DNA of 64,000 nt from Corallium rubrum (lineage: Eukaryota; Cnidaria; Anthozoa; Scleralcyonacea; Coralliidae). The DNA is taken from positions 19,039,327 through 19,103,326 of the forward strand of contig OZ035998.1 in the NCBI GenBank assembly GCA_964035015.1. The letters are read 5' to 3'. Positions 33,441 to 43,290 of this stretch are shown here, piece after piece. Below the pieces are notes generated by a model that saw only the letters and a list, made by a program, of their open reading frames with translations, was not told the DNA's origin and ran no database searches. The translations under genes were made by a program, and so were the position numbers. Positions within the stretch are counted from its first letter, which is position 1, and each line of letters opens with the position of its first letter.

Positions 33441-34128
33441 TACCGTTTCTTATAAGACATGGTTTACGTTAAAGTAGGACATATTCTCCACCGATAGTCA
33501 ACCTGCAAACATGCTTTTTATGTTTGTGAGGTTTGTGAAAAATCATTCTCTACAGCAAGCAATCGTTTACGTCATATGAAATTTTTTTTATGGAAAGGAA
33601 CTATTCGACTAAACAAATCTCTCTTCAAAGTGGATCCACAGGTCTCATTGGATTCACAAAGTTTTGCAACATCCGTTTACGTGCATTGTTGCAAGGATGC
33701 ACACAGAGTGCAGGTAAGTGTGGTAAGAACACTTCTGAAGAACGTAAGAACAAGCGTCAATCCCTCTCTTCAACGTGTCATTTGGAGCTATAGACAGTGG
33801 CAGCCCATGTAGATAAACATGTTTAGGACAATACCAAGTATTGGGCTTAACGAGGGCATACCTTCTGATATTGACTCTGAAATCGCCCCCAACTCTTGAG
33901 TAGCGAAAGCCGAAACGTTAACCTTTACGTAAATGGTTAACTGGTCATGAAAGTGAGTCAGGTGAAAACGACTCGGACGAAGAAGTTTCGGAATGATGAT
34001 CGTCAAGACAACGATGATTCTGACGAAAAGAAGAATATGAAGAACACCCGTACGAAACAGAATATGATTATCATCAAGACGTTGACTACCCTCAAAATCT
34101 CTATAAAGTGCCTTATAATGTATGAATG
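33441..34128. other. No recognised gene
   Basis: Short open frames (about 33576-33812) without recognisable domains. AGCCGAAACGTTAACCTTTA near 33909 resembles the tails of cnidarian retroelements, but I cannot assign it. Confidence 0.4.
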
Positions 34129-34284
<156 letters not shown>

Positions 34285-34292
34285 AATGTTGA

Positions 34293-35320
34293 AATGGATA
34301 AAAACAGTAAAAACAGTTACTCGGAGTTTCATGCTCAGTGGCGATCATCAGACTAAAGATTAGAAGCTATACAATGTGCTTAAGTAGGTAAAAATTTGAC
34401 CTTGTTTGCATAAGATTTATTTTCATGTCGACATTTGGAGATGAGTTCTGTTCTTTTGTTGAGTAAAAATTGGTTGTCCTCATTTAAAATGCAAATTTTC
34501 TCTGCATGGCATCACTTGCACGCTTTAGAATTGGCCACTTGATTGAGTTGTTGTTGATGTTTGACTCTTTCAATTCCCAGATGTATTTGGAAAGCGCGGT
34601 GCTCGCTGCATGCTTTTTCTGTTTGAAAGAAAAGTTATGGTTGTTGTACCGGGTCTTAAATTCATGTTCTGTCATACCGATGTAGATTTTTGTGTCGCGA
34701 TCTGGGGCATTTACAGTGGCTTTGTAAACCAGGTTGTTGGTCAGGCACGCACCAGCGAGTGGGCAGGTTGTGCTTTTTCGACAGTTGCAAATCTTCTTAC
34801 GAGGGCTGTCGTTTCCTGCAACTGATCAACAAGCATTTCTCCACAGCAAATGTGCTATACAAGATCTTCAACAAGAACACCACCAAAGTTAGTTACAGTT
34901 GCATGAGCAACATGGCTACAACAACCATAACTTTTCTTTCAAACATAAAAAGCATGCAGCGAGTACCGCGCTTTCCAAATACATCTGGGAATTGAAAGAG
35001 TCACACGTCAACAACTACTCAATCAAGTGGTCAATTCTAAAGCATGCAAGTGCCTACAACGGTGGTGACAAGCATTGCAACTTATGTCTTGCAGAGAAAA
35101 TTTGCATTTTAAATGAGGAGTGGACAACCGATTTTTACTCAACAAAAGAACAGAACTCATCTCCAAATGTCGACATGAAAATAAATCTTATGCAAACAAG
35201 GTCAAATTTTTACCTACTTAAGCACAATGTATAGCTTCTAATCTTTAGTTTGATGATCGCCACTGAGCATGAAACTCCGAGTAACTGTTTTTACTGTTTT
35301 TATCCATTTTAACATTTTAT
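34293..35320. mobile_element. Inverted pair of Penelope-like 3' ends
   Basis: The left half on the minus strand and the right half on the plus strand are inverted copies of the same ~500-bp 3' end. Both encode the GIY-YIG C-terminal part (minus frame 34484-34675; plus frame 34899-35234: AASTALSKYIWELKES) and end in the same non-coding tail, with GATCGCCACTGAGCATGAAA in each. The outer flanks are TA-rich microsatellites. The family differs from the copy at 28-30 kb. Both halves are dead fragments. Confidence 0.8.
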
Positions 35321-35403
35321 AATAATATTTCTGCTCTACATTCGTTTACCTGTGCATTGAGCACTTTATCGCGACCAAGTAAATGAAATCTACTTTGTCA
35401 GTG

Positions 35404-35404
<1 letters not shown>

Positions 35405-35487
<83 letters not shown>
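35405..35487. repeat. (TA)n microsatellite
   Basis: About 83 bases of pure TA. Confidence 0.97.
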
Positions 35488-35488
<1 letters not shown>

Positions 35489-36030
35489 CTAAATGTAAAG
35501 TCGATTAATAAAATGTTATCTTGGACTAAGATGTTTTACACTCCTAATATATTCCCGATGAATATTGCTGTCATTTTTTTTTTTGAATGTGCTATAGCTT
35601 GCTTTACTATTAGCTTTTTCCCAATTCGACTGTTTCTTACGAAAAAAATATATAAGAACATTGGAAAATGATGGGAGCAGAACATATAAAAACATCTTAA
35701 TTCGATCATTGTGAATTGCTTGTATGACCGTTAGTTTGTTTTATTGATATGTAGAAGTTTGAACCACAAATAAATATTTTAAACTGAATGTTTGATTTAT
35801 TGTTTCTGGACAATTAAATATTCTACACTATGGAAATCTGCGAAGTTGCAGGGTTAATAACCCACGCGTTTTTGTCTTCAACGTATATGCACTCAGCATG
35901 CATCTCTTAGTCGAGTAATATTTCGTTTGTATCTCACGTTCTTTTTAGTTTTTACGGCTATTTTGATTTTTCATTCAAATTCATTACGAACCTAAGCCAT
36001 TGTACGTTTTTTTCACGATTTTTCGATTCA

Positions 36031-36036
36031 TTTATT
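36031..36036 (-). terminator. Polyadenylation signal of the methyltransferase gene
   Basis: AATAAA on the minus strand, about 50 bases after the stop codon at 36086. Confidence 0.6.
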
Positions 36037-36085
36037 TACTCTATGAAGTATGAACTAAAGTTCAGTTAGCATTGAGTCTGTTTGA

Positions 36086-36922
36086 TCATTTATGATTAAA
36101 CCTGACTGGATAATTCAGTTTCTTAGTATTCAATTTCTTTGCAATAATTTGGTAGATGGATGGCTCTGAAAATCTGACTGTTCCATCGTCGTTGACAAAC
36201 GTCTTAGCGAAATCCTCCTTAGTATGCTGCGTTATTTTACTTCCATCAACATAGTTTGAAGCACAGCACCAGGCTATAAAATCATCCAGACACGGAAACG
36301 TACAGCTACCGTCTTGAATATATTCGCTGGACAAAATAACAAAGCCTGACTTTTTAAGCAGCGATTCTGTGACTGATTTCTTGACGTGGTGATTTGGCGG
36401 TCTGTTGTCTTTATTAATCTCACCGTCTAGAAGCACTTCAAACATCTTAGTCATGATCTCGGGATACTTCTCGTTACTTTGAATGACTATTCTTCCGCAG
36501 GGCTTCAGGCACCTGAATGCTGTCTCGAAGAAGATGTGTTTTTCTTCAAAAGTCAGCCAATGGAAGACGAAATTACTGAAGTGTATGTCGTAGTATTCTC
36601 CGTTGCAATGTGGAAAGTGAATAGAGCTACTACCTACCGTGAAAATAAGGTTTTTCGTAACTCCGCAATGGTTTTGAACAGCAAGTTTGATTTTCTCCTG
36701 GTCTGGGTCCACGCCAACTACCTGACCTTCCTTGCCAACTTGGTCTGCAATAAATGCTGCTATTTCGCCAGTTCCACATCCCATATCCAACACTTTATCG
36801 CCTTCTTTTATACACAGCAACGCTACAAATTTCCTTCCAAATTCTATTTGAAGTTCATTAACTTCCGAGTATTTCTTGGCGATGAGTTTGTAATCACGTT
36901 GCTTGCTTAAAGCGGAGGACAT
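36086..36922 (-). CDS. Class I SAM-dependent methyltransferase
   Basis: 278 residues, one exon. It transfers a methyl group from S-adenosylmethionine to an unknown small substrate, presumably in the cytosol, as there is no signal or membrane segment. Motif I is KVLDMGCGTGEIAAF (43-57), the acidic ribose-binding position is VVGVDPD (68-74), and a motif-IV-like FSNFVFHWLTFEE follows (116-127) with LKPCGRIVIQSNE (post-motif, about 138-150). The layout and length fit the Methyltransf_11/25 group, which includes trans-aconitate and juvenile-hormone-acid methyltransferase-like proteins; closer assignment is not possible from sequence alone. The start ATG at 36922 is the first of the frame, and a TATA-like CATATAAAC lies near 37020. 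An AATAAA follows the stop. Confidence 0.85.
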   Translation of the reverse strand: MSSALSKQRDYKLIAKKYSEVNELQIEFGRKFVALLCIKEGDKVLDMGCGTGEIAAFIADQVGKEGQVVGVDPDQEKIKLAVQNHCGVTKNLIFTVGSSSIHFPHCNGEYYDIHFSNFVFHWLTFEEKHIFFETAFRCLKPCGRIVIQSNEKYPEIMTKMFEVLLDGEINKDNRPPNHHVKKSVTESLLKKSGFVILSSEYIQDGSCTFPCLDDFIAWCCASNYVDGSKITQHTKEDFAKTFVNDDGTVRFSEPSIYQIIAKKLNTKKLNYPVRFNHK

Positions 36923-38048
36923 TTTTGTCTACTTGCTTTCCCAAAATCACGCACGACTATAGAGTGTCTTCCAGATGAAGAAAAAATGTTTGGAACGGGC
37001 GGCCAAACGTTAATGTTTATATGACATAATGCTCAGGAATGCAGCTTGGCGTACGTGTATAAACTTAACGAATTCAACGAATTCTCATCTGTTGAACAAG
37101 ATGCTTTTTTGAACGGGTGTACTGCAGTCTATACATGCACTCTACAGTATCAAATTCATTTCACACTCCGTTCAATTATGCAAAATTAGCATCTTGTTCA
37201 ATTGAGGCCCGTTTACACCAGAGCAAAAGTATGACTCCGGATTCACACTGTTCATCCTTTGTTTTAGGTTTATTAATATTTAAATAGCACGGTTGAGTGA
37301 TTGAACTGAAACGTTCAGTTGCTATAGACGAAATCGGAGTTTCGACCGCGCATACAATCTGAGTAGGGATAAAACGTAGTTCATTTATAACATGAGGCTG
37401 AAGCAGCCATAGTAAACATAACATTTCTGATTTCAGAAACTTTTTAATGTTTAGGTATTCTATAAGGATAAAATTTGCTTATCGATTATCCTTGACAATA
37501 ATCCTAAACGTAGTGTCTAAAAATAATGAACTCAAAACATGAAAAAACGGTCCCAGCCTATGTTATCTTCCCGTTATGCTTTAACAGACACGATGTAATT
37601 TGCACAGGGGCCCAAATTGAATAGGAAACTAATTTGCATGTGAGCCTAAATGAAACTAAGATTTGGTGTATAGATCGTTTTCATCTGACGTCACGGCGGC
37701 CATATTGGTGTACCAAAACAATGAAATGGCGGCCATACTGGTGTACATCTTTATCCTATGGGAATTTATCTCTATTCTTATTCAAATATTTTGTATTGTT
37801 TCACCGCCCCAGTGGGGCCACCGATCGCGTGAGTGAAAACGATCTACTGGATAATTCGTTTATTATACTAAAATACAATGGGTTCAGTGACTGTGCAATG
37901 CACCATGGGTAACATGATATCCAGAAATCCCTGCTCAAGTCTCAAACGCTCTATGCAACCACAGAATAAGGATCAACCAGCAGTCCAACTCTCTGTCGGC
38001 ACCTTTGATGTAAGCGTCCTCGGGAAATGTCGGCCTCGCGATCCCGGC
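36923..38048. other. Intergenic, no recognised gene
   Basis: Short frames only. It contains two copies of GGCGGCCATA.TGGTGTAC near 37700 and 37730, and a Tc-like ACGTCA-rich stretch. I see nothing that I can name. Confidence 0.4.
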
Positions 38049-38530
38049 GCCATTTTGAAAGTAAGTGCACCCGGGAAATTAGCCCTCTCGTCCTTGCGAC
38101 CCTCGGGCTCCTGCATTCAATTATTTCTTGGCCTTGGTGTGACCTTTAATTAAATTTATATTGTTCTCTCTATATATAAATAATATTTAGTTAAGTAAAT
38201 AAGTAATTTACTTTAGAAAACGTTTCGTTGGAGATGAAATTCTTTGACCACGAGGTTATTAAAACTTCAGTACGCGGATACTACGGGTAAAAGTCCGTGG
38301 CAAAAAAGTCCTGTACTCACGAAGCGGGTTTTACATTTCTCGATTTTGCCGACACATTGTTTATAGAAAAAGATGGCTAAAATTTTCGGAACTACGCATT
38401 GTTGAAATACATCGGGTACGTATATTGTTAGAAATTTTATAAGCTTTCATTCAGTATATAGTTCAAATTTTAGTGTTACCTGTAACTTTTTAAAATGTTC
38501 AAAATGTTCTCACCATTGCTCGTAAAATAA
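38049..38530 (+). repeat. Dispersed repeat, copy 1
   Basis: Starts CGCCATTTTGAAAGTAAGTG, ends near AAAATGTTCAAAATGTTCT. An inverted copy lies at about 55150-55640, with the same order of blocks (CGAGGTTATTAAAACTTCAG, GTACTCACGAAGCGGGTTTT, TTACCTGTAACTTTTTAAAA). The copies differ at scattered bases and the central CCCGGG stretch. Non-coding; type unknown. Confidence 0.85.
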
Positions 38531-38901
38531 GAATTATATAATTTGAAATGGACTCCTCACAAGTTTTATAGAATTTTGGATTGGTGGCTGGTTGCTAAGG
38601 AATTTTCTCCCGCTCGTGATTTTGGTCACGTGATCAATGGCAAGCCATGACCTGCTGATGATTGGAGTGGGTTATTTACCATTTCTTAACGCGAGTATTA
38701 TAGGCAATATCTTGACCTAATCTTTCATATTAGATATGTATACTATGTAAAATTAAGATTAGAATGTGCCGCAATTGTTATCTTGGAGGTTTGGTGCGTT
38801 TATGCTGTACAAATACTAGATAAGTAGATCAACCTTTTGGCCTTGTATCGTTAAAATGCGGGTTATGTCGTTAAAAGGTACTCTGTCTAGGGGTCCCCTT
38901 A

Positions 38902-38907
38902 GTAGTA
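38902..38907. repeat. 6-bp target duplication GTAGTA, left
   Basis: GTAGTA immediately before the first base of the palindrome. The identical GTAGTA follows the last base at 45148-45153. Six-base target duplications are a known property of Polinton/Maverick insertions. The local sequence is GTA-rich, so chance cannot be fully excluded. Confidence 0.75.
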
Positions 38908-38954
38908 AGTAGTAATACCCCCCCATATAGCGCCCAAAGGGATGCCGCCTCATT

Positions 38955-39410
38955 AAATATTCAACTTATTATTTATTCATTCTCCTGTGGGACCTCCTAA
39001 CCCTAATCTCATTATGCATACGTCATTATTTCTCATGCTCCTTTGGGACATAGTAACCCTAACTTTCCCCCCTAAACCCTGGCTGTTACTTAACCCCCTG
39101 GTATTCACTACGTCATATATTCAACTTATTATTTATTCATTCTCCTGTGGAACCTCCTAACCCTAATCTCATTATGCATACGTCATTATTTCTCATGCTC
39201 CTATGGGACATAGTAACCCTAACTTTCCCCCCTAAACCCTTGCTGTTACTTAACACCCCTGGTATTCACTACGTCATATATTCAACTTATTATTTATTCA
39301 TTCTCAGACTCCTTTGGGACGCAGTAACCCTAACTTTCCCCCCTAACCCTAGATGTTACTTTAACCCCCCGTCATTCCCGATTGGTCTCCGACTGATTTC
39401 CGAAGTTACG
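38955..39410. repeat. Terminal ~160-bp tandem repeats, left arm
   Basis: Three direct copies starting at ATTCAACTTATTATTTATTC (about 38958, 39118, 39278), each with CCTAACCCTAATCTCATTAT or a variant and CCCTAACTTTCCCCCCTAA. The CCCTAA words resemble the animal telomere unit, but are not in tandem. The array is mirrored at 44640-45100. Confidence 0.9.
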
Positions 39411-39782
39411 TAAAAGGCACTGGACTTATCTCTTTATAACTAATAGAAACCAACTTTCATTTAAACCCTTAACCCTACTTATAGCCAACACTTGTGGGAC
39501 ACGTAGACGTACAGAGCATGCGTACAATAAACTTTAACAAAATAGACGTTCTTTACAAGGAACTAAAGAGAAATTGATAGAGGCACTTTATATTTTTTAT
39601 CTGAAACCTTGTCTCGATGAGTATAGAGAGTTTTGAGCAGCCTAAAGGTCTGAATTGGCAGAGCTCGTATAGACTCAGATTAATAGCATACATGAATATT
39701 ATAGCAGTTTGGAACTTAAACGGCCAAACAGTTCTTTACCCATTTACTTGGACATATGTGCCGAATTGTCGCTTATTTGGCT

Positions 39783-39980
39783 TTAGTTTATAAAGTAAAC
39801 GATGCCTTGAATGAAGAAACCGTTCGGCAAGATGTTCGAAAGACATTGAAACACTTTGTTCAGATAAACGGCTGACTCGGCTATTTTATTAACGTCGTCA
39901 AGCATCTTGTTAATGTTGCTACGGCTGATATTTGCATATTTATCCTGAGTGCACGTGCAGGAGACAAAAGAAAAACTCAT
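39783..39980 (-). CDS. 65-aa ORF of the palindrome, left copy
   Basis: A small frame starting MSFSFVSCTCTQDKY, with a helical-looking NKMLDDVNKIAESAVYL middle and a hydrophobic end. It is present in identical form in the right arm (44074-44271). No family recognised. Its retention in both arms is explained by arm identity alone, so coding status is uncertain. Confidence 0.35.
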   Translation of the reverse strand: MSFSFVSCTCTQDKYANISRSNINKMLDDVNKIAESAVYLNKVFQCLSNILPNGFFIQGIVYFIN

Positions 39981-40088
39981 TAGGGGCAATTAAGAGGATT
40001 AAGCGCTTAGGCAGGTCTAGGCGAGAAAGTCATTAGCGTGTACTTTTGCATAAGACAGAATTCACAACAATCGGTTTAAAATATTTAT

Positions 40089-40763
40089 TTACACAAAAAA
40101 CTTTTGATTATTTAGTGATCTATCGGTAACACTAGCATATGGGCATACAGTACATCTTATAATCCGAAGGCATGGATCATGAGTCTTGAATTCTGTACCA
40201 CAAACATTACATATCAGATTTCGAATAACGCATTTGTTAAAATATTTCCACAAACACTTAGGACACTCAATTACATGTGTAAAGTTAACAGGATTCTGAC
40301 AACGTTCGCAATCAACAGGTTCGTCAATTATAGAATTTTCTGATTCTATTTCGGTGTAATCTTTATCGTGTTCGGAATCTTCTTCGGAGGAAGTTTCTTC
40401 GTTTTCGCTCTCTGATTCTGTTTCTTCTTCTGCCTGTGCCAACATTGTCAGCACTCGAACATTTTCGATAAGGTTTTTGTCAATGTTAATGTCGGCGAGT
40501 CCTTTTACAAATACATTTAGACCAGCTGGTTCGGGAATTCCTGAGAAGTAAGGTGATACGCAGTATTCTACCAATTCGGCTATTTTTGTGTTTGGTATAG
40601 TTCTTCCTTGATACACAATTTCTCCTTTGGGATTCCATGTTAAGTTGACATAGGACGCGAGTAAACTATTCAGCAAAGAAGACGCTGTCGCTTCATCCAC
40701 TCCGTAGTCAAAGTGTGACAGTATTTCTTTAACACGAAAATCATTATGTAATCTTTCTCCCAT
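40089..40763 (-). CDS. 224-aa acidic zinc-ribbon protein of the palindrome, left copy
   Basis: The longest gene of the element. Residues 43-66 hold WNPKGEIVYQGRTIPNTKIAE, a block that resembles an ORF type often seen next to adintovirus/Polinton-like genes (from memory, not checked). An acidic stretch follows (111-143, mostly Glu/Ser/Asp), then ten Cys between 152 and 207: CERC (152-155), CPKC (167-170), C178, CNVC (185-188), C198 and CTVC (204-207), most likely two or more zinc-binding ribbons. No signal peptide or membrane segment. It is transcribed outward from the palindrome centre and lies 44 bases after the short basic-hydrophobic frame. The right-arm copy differs by one residue (Lys/Glu near the end). 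Function unknown. Confidence 0.7.
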   Translation of the reverse strand: MGERLHNDFRVKEILSHFDYGVDEATASSLLNSLLASYVNLTWNPKGEIVYQGRTIPNTKIAELVEYCVSPYFSGIPEPAGLNVFVKGLADINIDKNLIENVRVLTMLAQAEEETESESENEETSSEEDSEHDKDYTEIESENSIIDEPVDCERCQNPVNFTHVIECPKCLWKYFNKCVIRNLICNVCGTEFKTHDPCLRIIRCTVCPYASVTDRSLNNQKFFV

Positions 40764-40807
40764 CGTGTTCAGGGTTCGAATGAGGGTCTTTACAAAATAT
40801 CGTTCTT

Positions 40808-41008
40808 TTATATTAGTTCTGCTAGTCCTTCTAAAACAGGACCAAGTAAGACATCAAGAAATCCTGCACCTTTTTGAATCAATATCTCCTTTTTTCTCAT
40901 AAAACTACTTCGGGGACTAGCCAAAGTTGATATGTCGTCGCTGTAAGGCTTAACGTCTTCAAGCAAAGCAGAGGATCTCAACCCCCAAACACCCCTGGGG
41001 TACCCCAA
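40808..41008 (-). CDS. Short basic-hydrophobic ORF (PX-like?), left copy
   Basis: About 66 codons. The first ~10 come from the minisatellite, so the true start is unclear. The C-terminal half reads PRSSFMRKKEILIQKGAGFL followed by DVLLGPVLEGL: a basic block, a Gly turn and a hydrophobic helix. This is the pattern of short core/lytic-peptide-like (PX or pVI-like) ends of Polinton and adintovirus proteins; the resemblance is by pattern only. It sits directly upstream of the 224-aa gene in the same orientation, like a two-gene unit. Confidence 0.4.
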   Translation of the reverse strand: MGYPRGVWGLRSSALLEDVKPYSDDISTLASPRSSFMRKKEILIQKGAGFLDVLLGPVLEGLAELI

Positions 41009-41525
41009 TCACCCCATGGGTAACCCCCAATCACCCCGGGGTACCCCCAAACGCCCCATGGGTAACCCCAATCACCCCCGGGTTAACCCCAAACACCCCT
41101 GGGGTAACCCCAAACACCCCTGGGGTACCCCAATCACCCCATGGGTAACCCCCAAACACCCCATGGGTAACCCCCAAACACCCCTGGGGTACCCCAATTA
41201 CCCCATGGGTAACCCCCAAACACCCCTGGGGTACCCCCAAACACCCCTGGGGTACCCCCAAACACCCCTGGGGTACCCCAAACACCCCTGGGGTACCCCA
41301 AACACCCCTGGGGTACCCCAATCACCCCATGGGTAACCCCCAATCACCCCGGGGTACCCCAAACGCCCCATGGGTAACCCCAATCACCCCGGGGTACCCC
41401 CAAACGCCCCTGGGGTACCCCAATCACCCCTCGGGTAACCCCAATCACCCCCGGGGTAGCCTCAAACGCCCCTGGGGTACCCCAATCACCCCTGGGGTAC
41501 CCCAATCACCCCTGGGGTACCCCAA
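40985..41525. repeat. GGGGTACCCC/CCATGG minisatellite, left arm
   Basis: About 25 copies of a 20-21-bp unit such as CCCCAAACACCCCTGGGGTA, with variants ATCACCCCATGGGTAACC. Each unit itself contains the small palindromes GGGGTACCCC, CCCATGGG or CCCGGG. It is mirrored at 42517-43072. The Gly-Val-Phe-Gly and Pro-Lys-His-Pro frames across it are repeat artefacts. Confidence 0.97.
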
Positions 41526-41526
41526 T

Positions 41527-41946
41527 CCCCTCCTCTTTTCCTCCTCCTCCTCCTCTTTCTCCTCCTCCTCCTCCTCCTCCTCTTCTCCTCCTCCTCCTCC
41601 TCCTCCTCCTCTTCTCTTCCTCCTCCTCTTTCTCCTCCTCCTCTTCCTCCTCCTCTTTCTCCTCCTCCTCCTCCTCCTCTTCTCCTCCTCCTCCTCCTCT
41701 TCCTCCTCCTCCTCCCCTCCTCCTCCTCCTCCTCCTCCTCCTCCTCCTCTTCTCCTCCTCCTCCTCCTCCTCCTCCTCCTCCTCCTTTTCTCCTCCTCCT
41801 CCTCCTCCTCTTTCTCCTCCTCCTCTCCTCCTCCTCCTCTCTTCTCTTCTCCTCCTCCTCTTTCTCCTCCTCCTCCTCCTCCTCTTTCTCCTCCTCCTCT
41901 CCTCCTCCTCCTCTTCTTCTCCTCTTTCTCCTCCTCCTCCTCCTCT
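41527..41946. repeat. Polypyrimidine (CCTCCT)n tract, left arm
   Basis: About 420 bases of C and T only, mostly TCC repeats. It is mirrored as polypurine at 42084-42518. Polypurine-polypyrimidine mirror tracts can form triplex (H-) DNA. Confidence 0.97.
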
Positions 41947-42083
41947 TAAAATGTGTATTTAGACACTGACTGTCAAAGGAAGGAAAAAGGGGGTTTAACG
42001 AATACGAAAATGTATACATTTTCGTATTCGTTAAACCCCCTTTTTCCTTCCTTTGACAGTCAGTGTCTAAATACACATTTTAA
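41947..42083. repeat. Perfect central hairpin of the palindrome
   Basis: A 137-bp perfect inverted repeat without a spacer; the axis lies between 42014 and 42015 (TGTATACA). Each ~68-base half reads AAAATGTGTATTTAGACACT...AATACGAAAATGTA. A spacerless hairpin of this size is rarely kept in genomes or in clones. Confidence 0.97.
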
Positions 42084-42518
42084 GAGGAGGAGGAGGAGGA
42101 GAAAGAGGAGAAAGAGGAGGAGGAGGATGAGGAGGAGGAGAAAGAGGAGGAGGAGGAGGAGGAGAAAGAGGAGGAGGAGAAAGAGAAGAAAGAGGAGGAG
42201 GAGGATGAGGAGGAGGAGAAAGAGGAGGAGGAGGAGGAGGAGAAAAAGGAGGAGGAGGAGGAGGAGGAGGAGAAAGAGGAGGAGAAGGAGGAGGAGGAGG
42301 AGGAGGAGGAGGAGGAGGAGGAGGAGGTGGAGGAGGAGGAGGAAGAGGAGGAGGAGGAGGAGAAAGAGGAGGAGGAGGAGGAGGAGAAAGAGGAGGAGGA
42401 AGAGGAGGAGGAGAAAGAGGAGGAGGAAGAGAAAGAGGAGGAGGAGGAGGAGGAGGAGGAGAAAGAGGAGGAGGAGGAGGAGGAGGAGAAAGAGGAGGAG
42501 GAGGAGGAGAAAGAGGAG
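42084..42518. repeat. Polypurine (AGGAGG)n tract, right arm
   Basis: Mirror of 41527-41946, about 15 bases longer. Only A and G apart from one or two bases (e.g. GGTGG near 42328). Confidence 0.97.
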
Positions 42519-43072
42519 GGGATTGGGGTACCCCAGGGGTGATTGGGGTACCCCAGGGGTGATTGGGGTACCCCAGGGGCGTTTGAGGCTACCCCGGGGG
42601 TGATTGGGGTTACCCGAGGGGTGATTGGGGTACCCCTGGGGCGTTTGGGGGTACCCCGGGGGTGTTTGGGGTTACCCATGGGGCGTTTGGGGGTACCCCG
42701 GGGGTGATTGGGGGTTACCCATGGGGTGATTGGGGTACCCCAGGGGTGTTTGGGGGTACCCCAGGGGTGTTTGGGGGTACCCCAGGGGTGTTTGGGGGTA
42801 CCCCAGGGGTGTTTGGGGGTACCCCAGGGGTGTTTGGGGGTTACCCATGGGGTAATTGGGGTACCCCAGGGGTGTTTGGGGGTTACCCATGGGGTGTTTG
42901 GGGGTTACCCATGGGGTGATTGGGGTACCCCAGGGGTGTTTGGGGTTACCCCAGGGGTGTTTGGGGTTAACCCGGGGGTGATTGGGGTTACCCATGGGGC
43001 GTTTGGGGGTACCCCGGGGGTGATTGGGGGTTACCCATGGGGTGATTGGGGTACCCCAGGGGTGTTTGGGGG
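42519..43072. repeat. GGGGTACCCC/CCATGG minisatellite, right arm
   Basis: Inverted copy of the left array, slightly different in unit number. Together with the polypurine tract this accounts for the ~25-base difference in arm length. Confidence 0.97.
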
Positions 43073-43246
43073 TTTAGATCCTCTGCTTTGCTTGAAGACG
43101 TTAAGCCTTACAGCGACGACATATCAACTTTGGCTAGTCCCCGAAGTAGTTTTATGAGAAAAAAGGAGATATTGATTCAAAAAGGTGCAGGATTTCTTGA
43201 TGTCTTACTTGGTCCTGTTTTAGAAGGACTAGCAGAACTAATATAA
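43046..43246 (+). CDS. Short basic-hydrophobic ORF (PX-like?), right copy
   Basis: Mirror of 40808-41008 with one substitution next to the minisatellite. It ends 44 bases before the 224-aa gene. Confidence 0.4.
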   Translation: MGYPRGVWGFRSSALLEDVKPYSDDISTLASPRSSFMRKKEILIQKGAGFLDVLLGPVLEGLAELI

Positions 43247-43290
43247 AAGAACGATATTTTGTAAAGACCCTCATTCGAACCCTGAACACG

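Noticed and set aside
33576-33812. Short overlapping frames as a gene
   Set aside because: Two overlapping frames of similar length, no recognisable domain, and surrounded by degenerate repeats.
34318-34352. Hammerhead ribozyme in the Penelope-like tail (CTGATGA...GAAAC on the minus strand)
   Set aside because: Penelope-like elements are known to carry hammerheads, and the two core words are present, but the sequence between them does not form a convincing stem II and no stem I hairpin precedes CTGATGA. The right-hand copy has TTGATGA.
38955-39410. An interstitial telomere
   Set aside because: The CCCTAA words are single or paired inside longer ~160-bp units, not a tandem telomere array.
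40985-43072. CRISPR-like array
   Set aside because: The units are contiguous ~20-bp tandem repeats without distinct spacers, in a eukaryotic context.
41016-43157. Gly/Trp/Pro-rich and Arg/Glu/Ser-rich repeat proteins in the palindrome centre
   Set aside because: They are translations of the minisatellite and polypurine tracts, open in several frames on both strands as expected from stop-free repeats.
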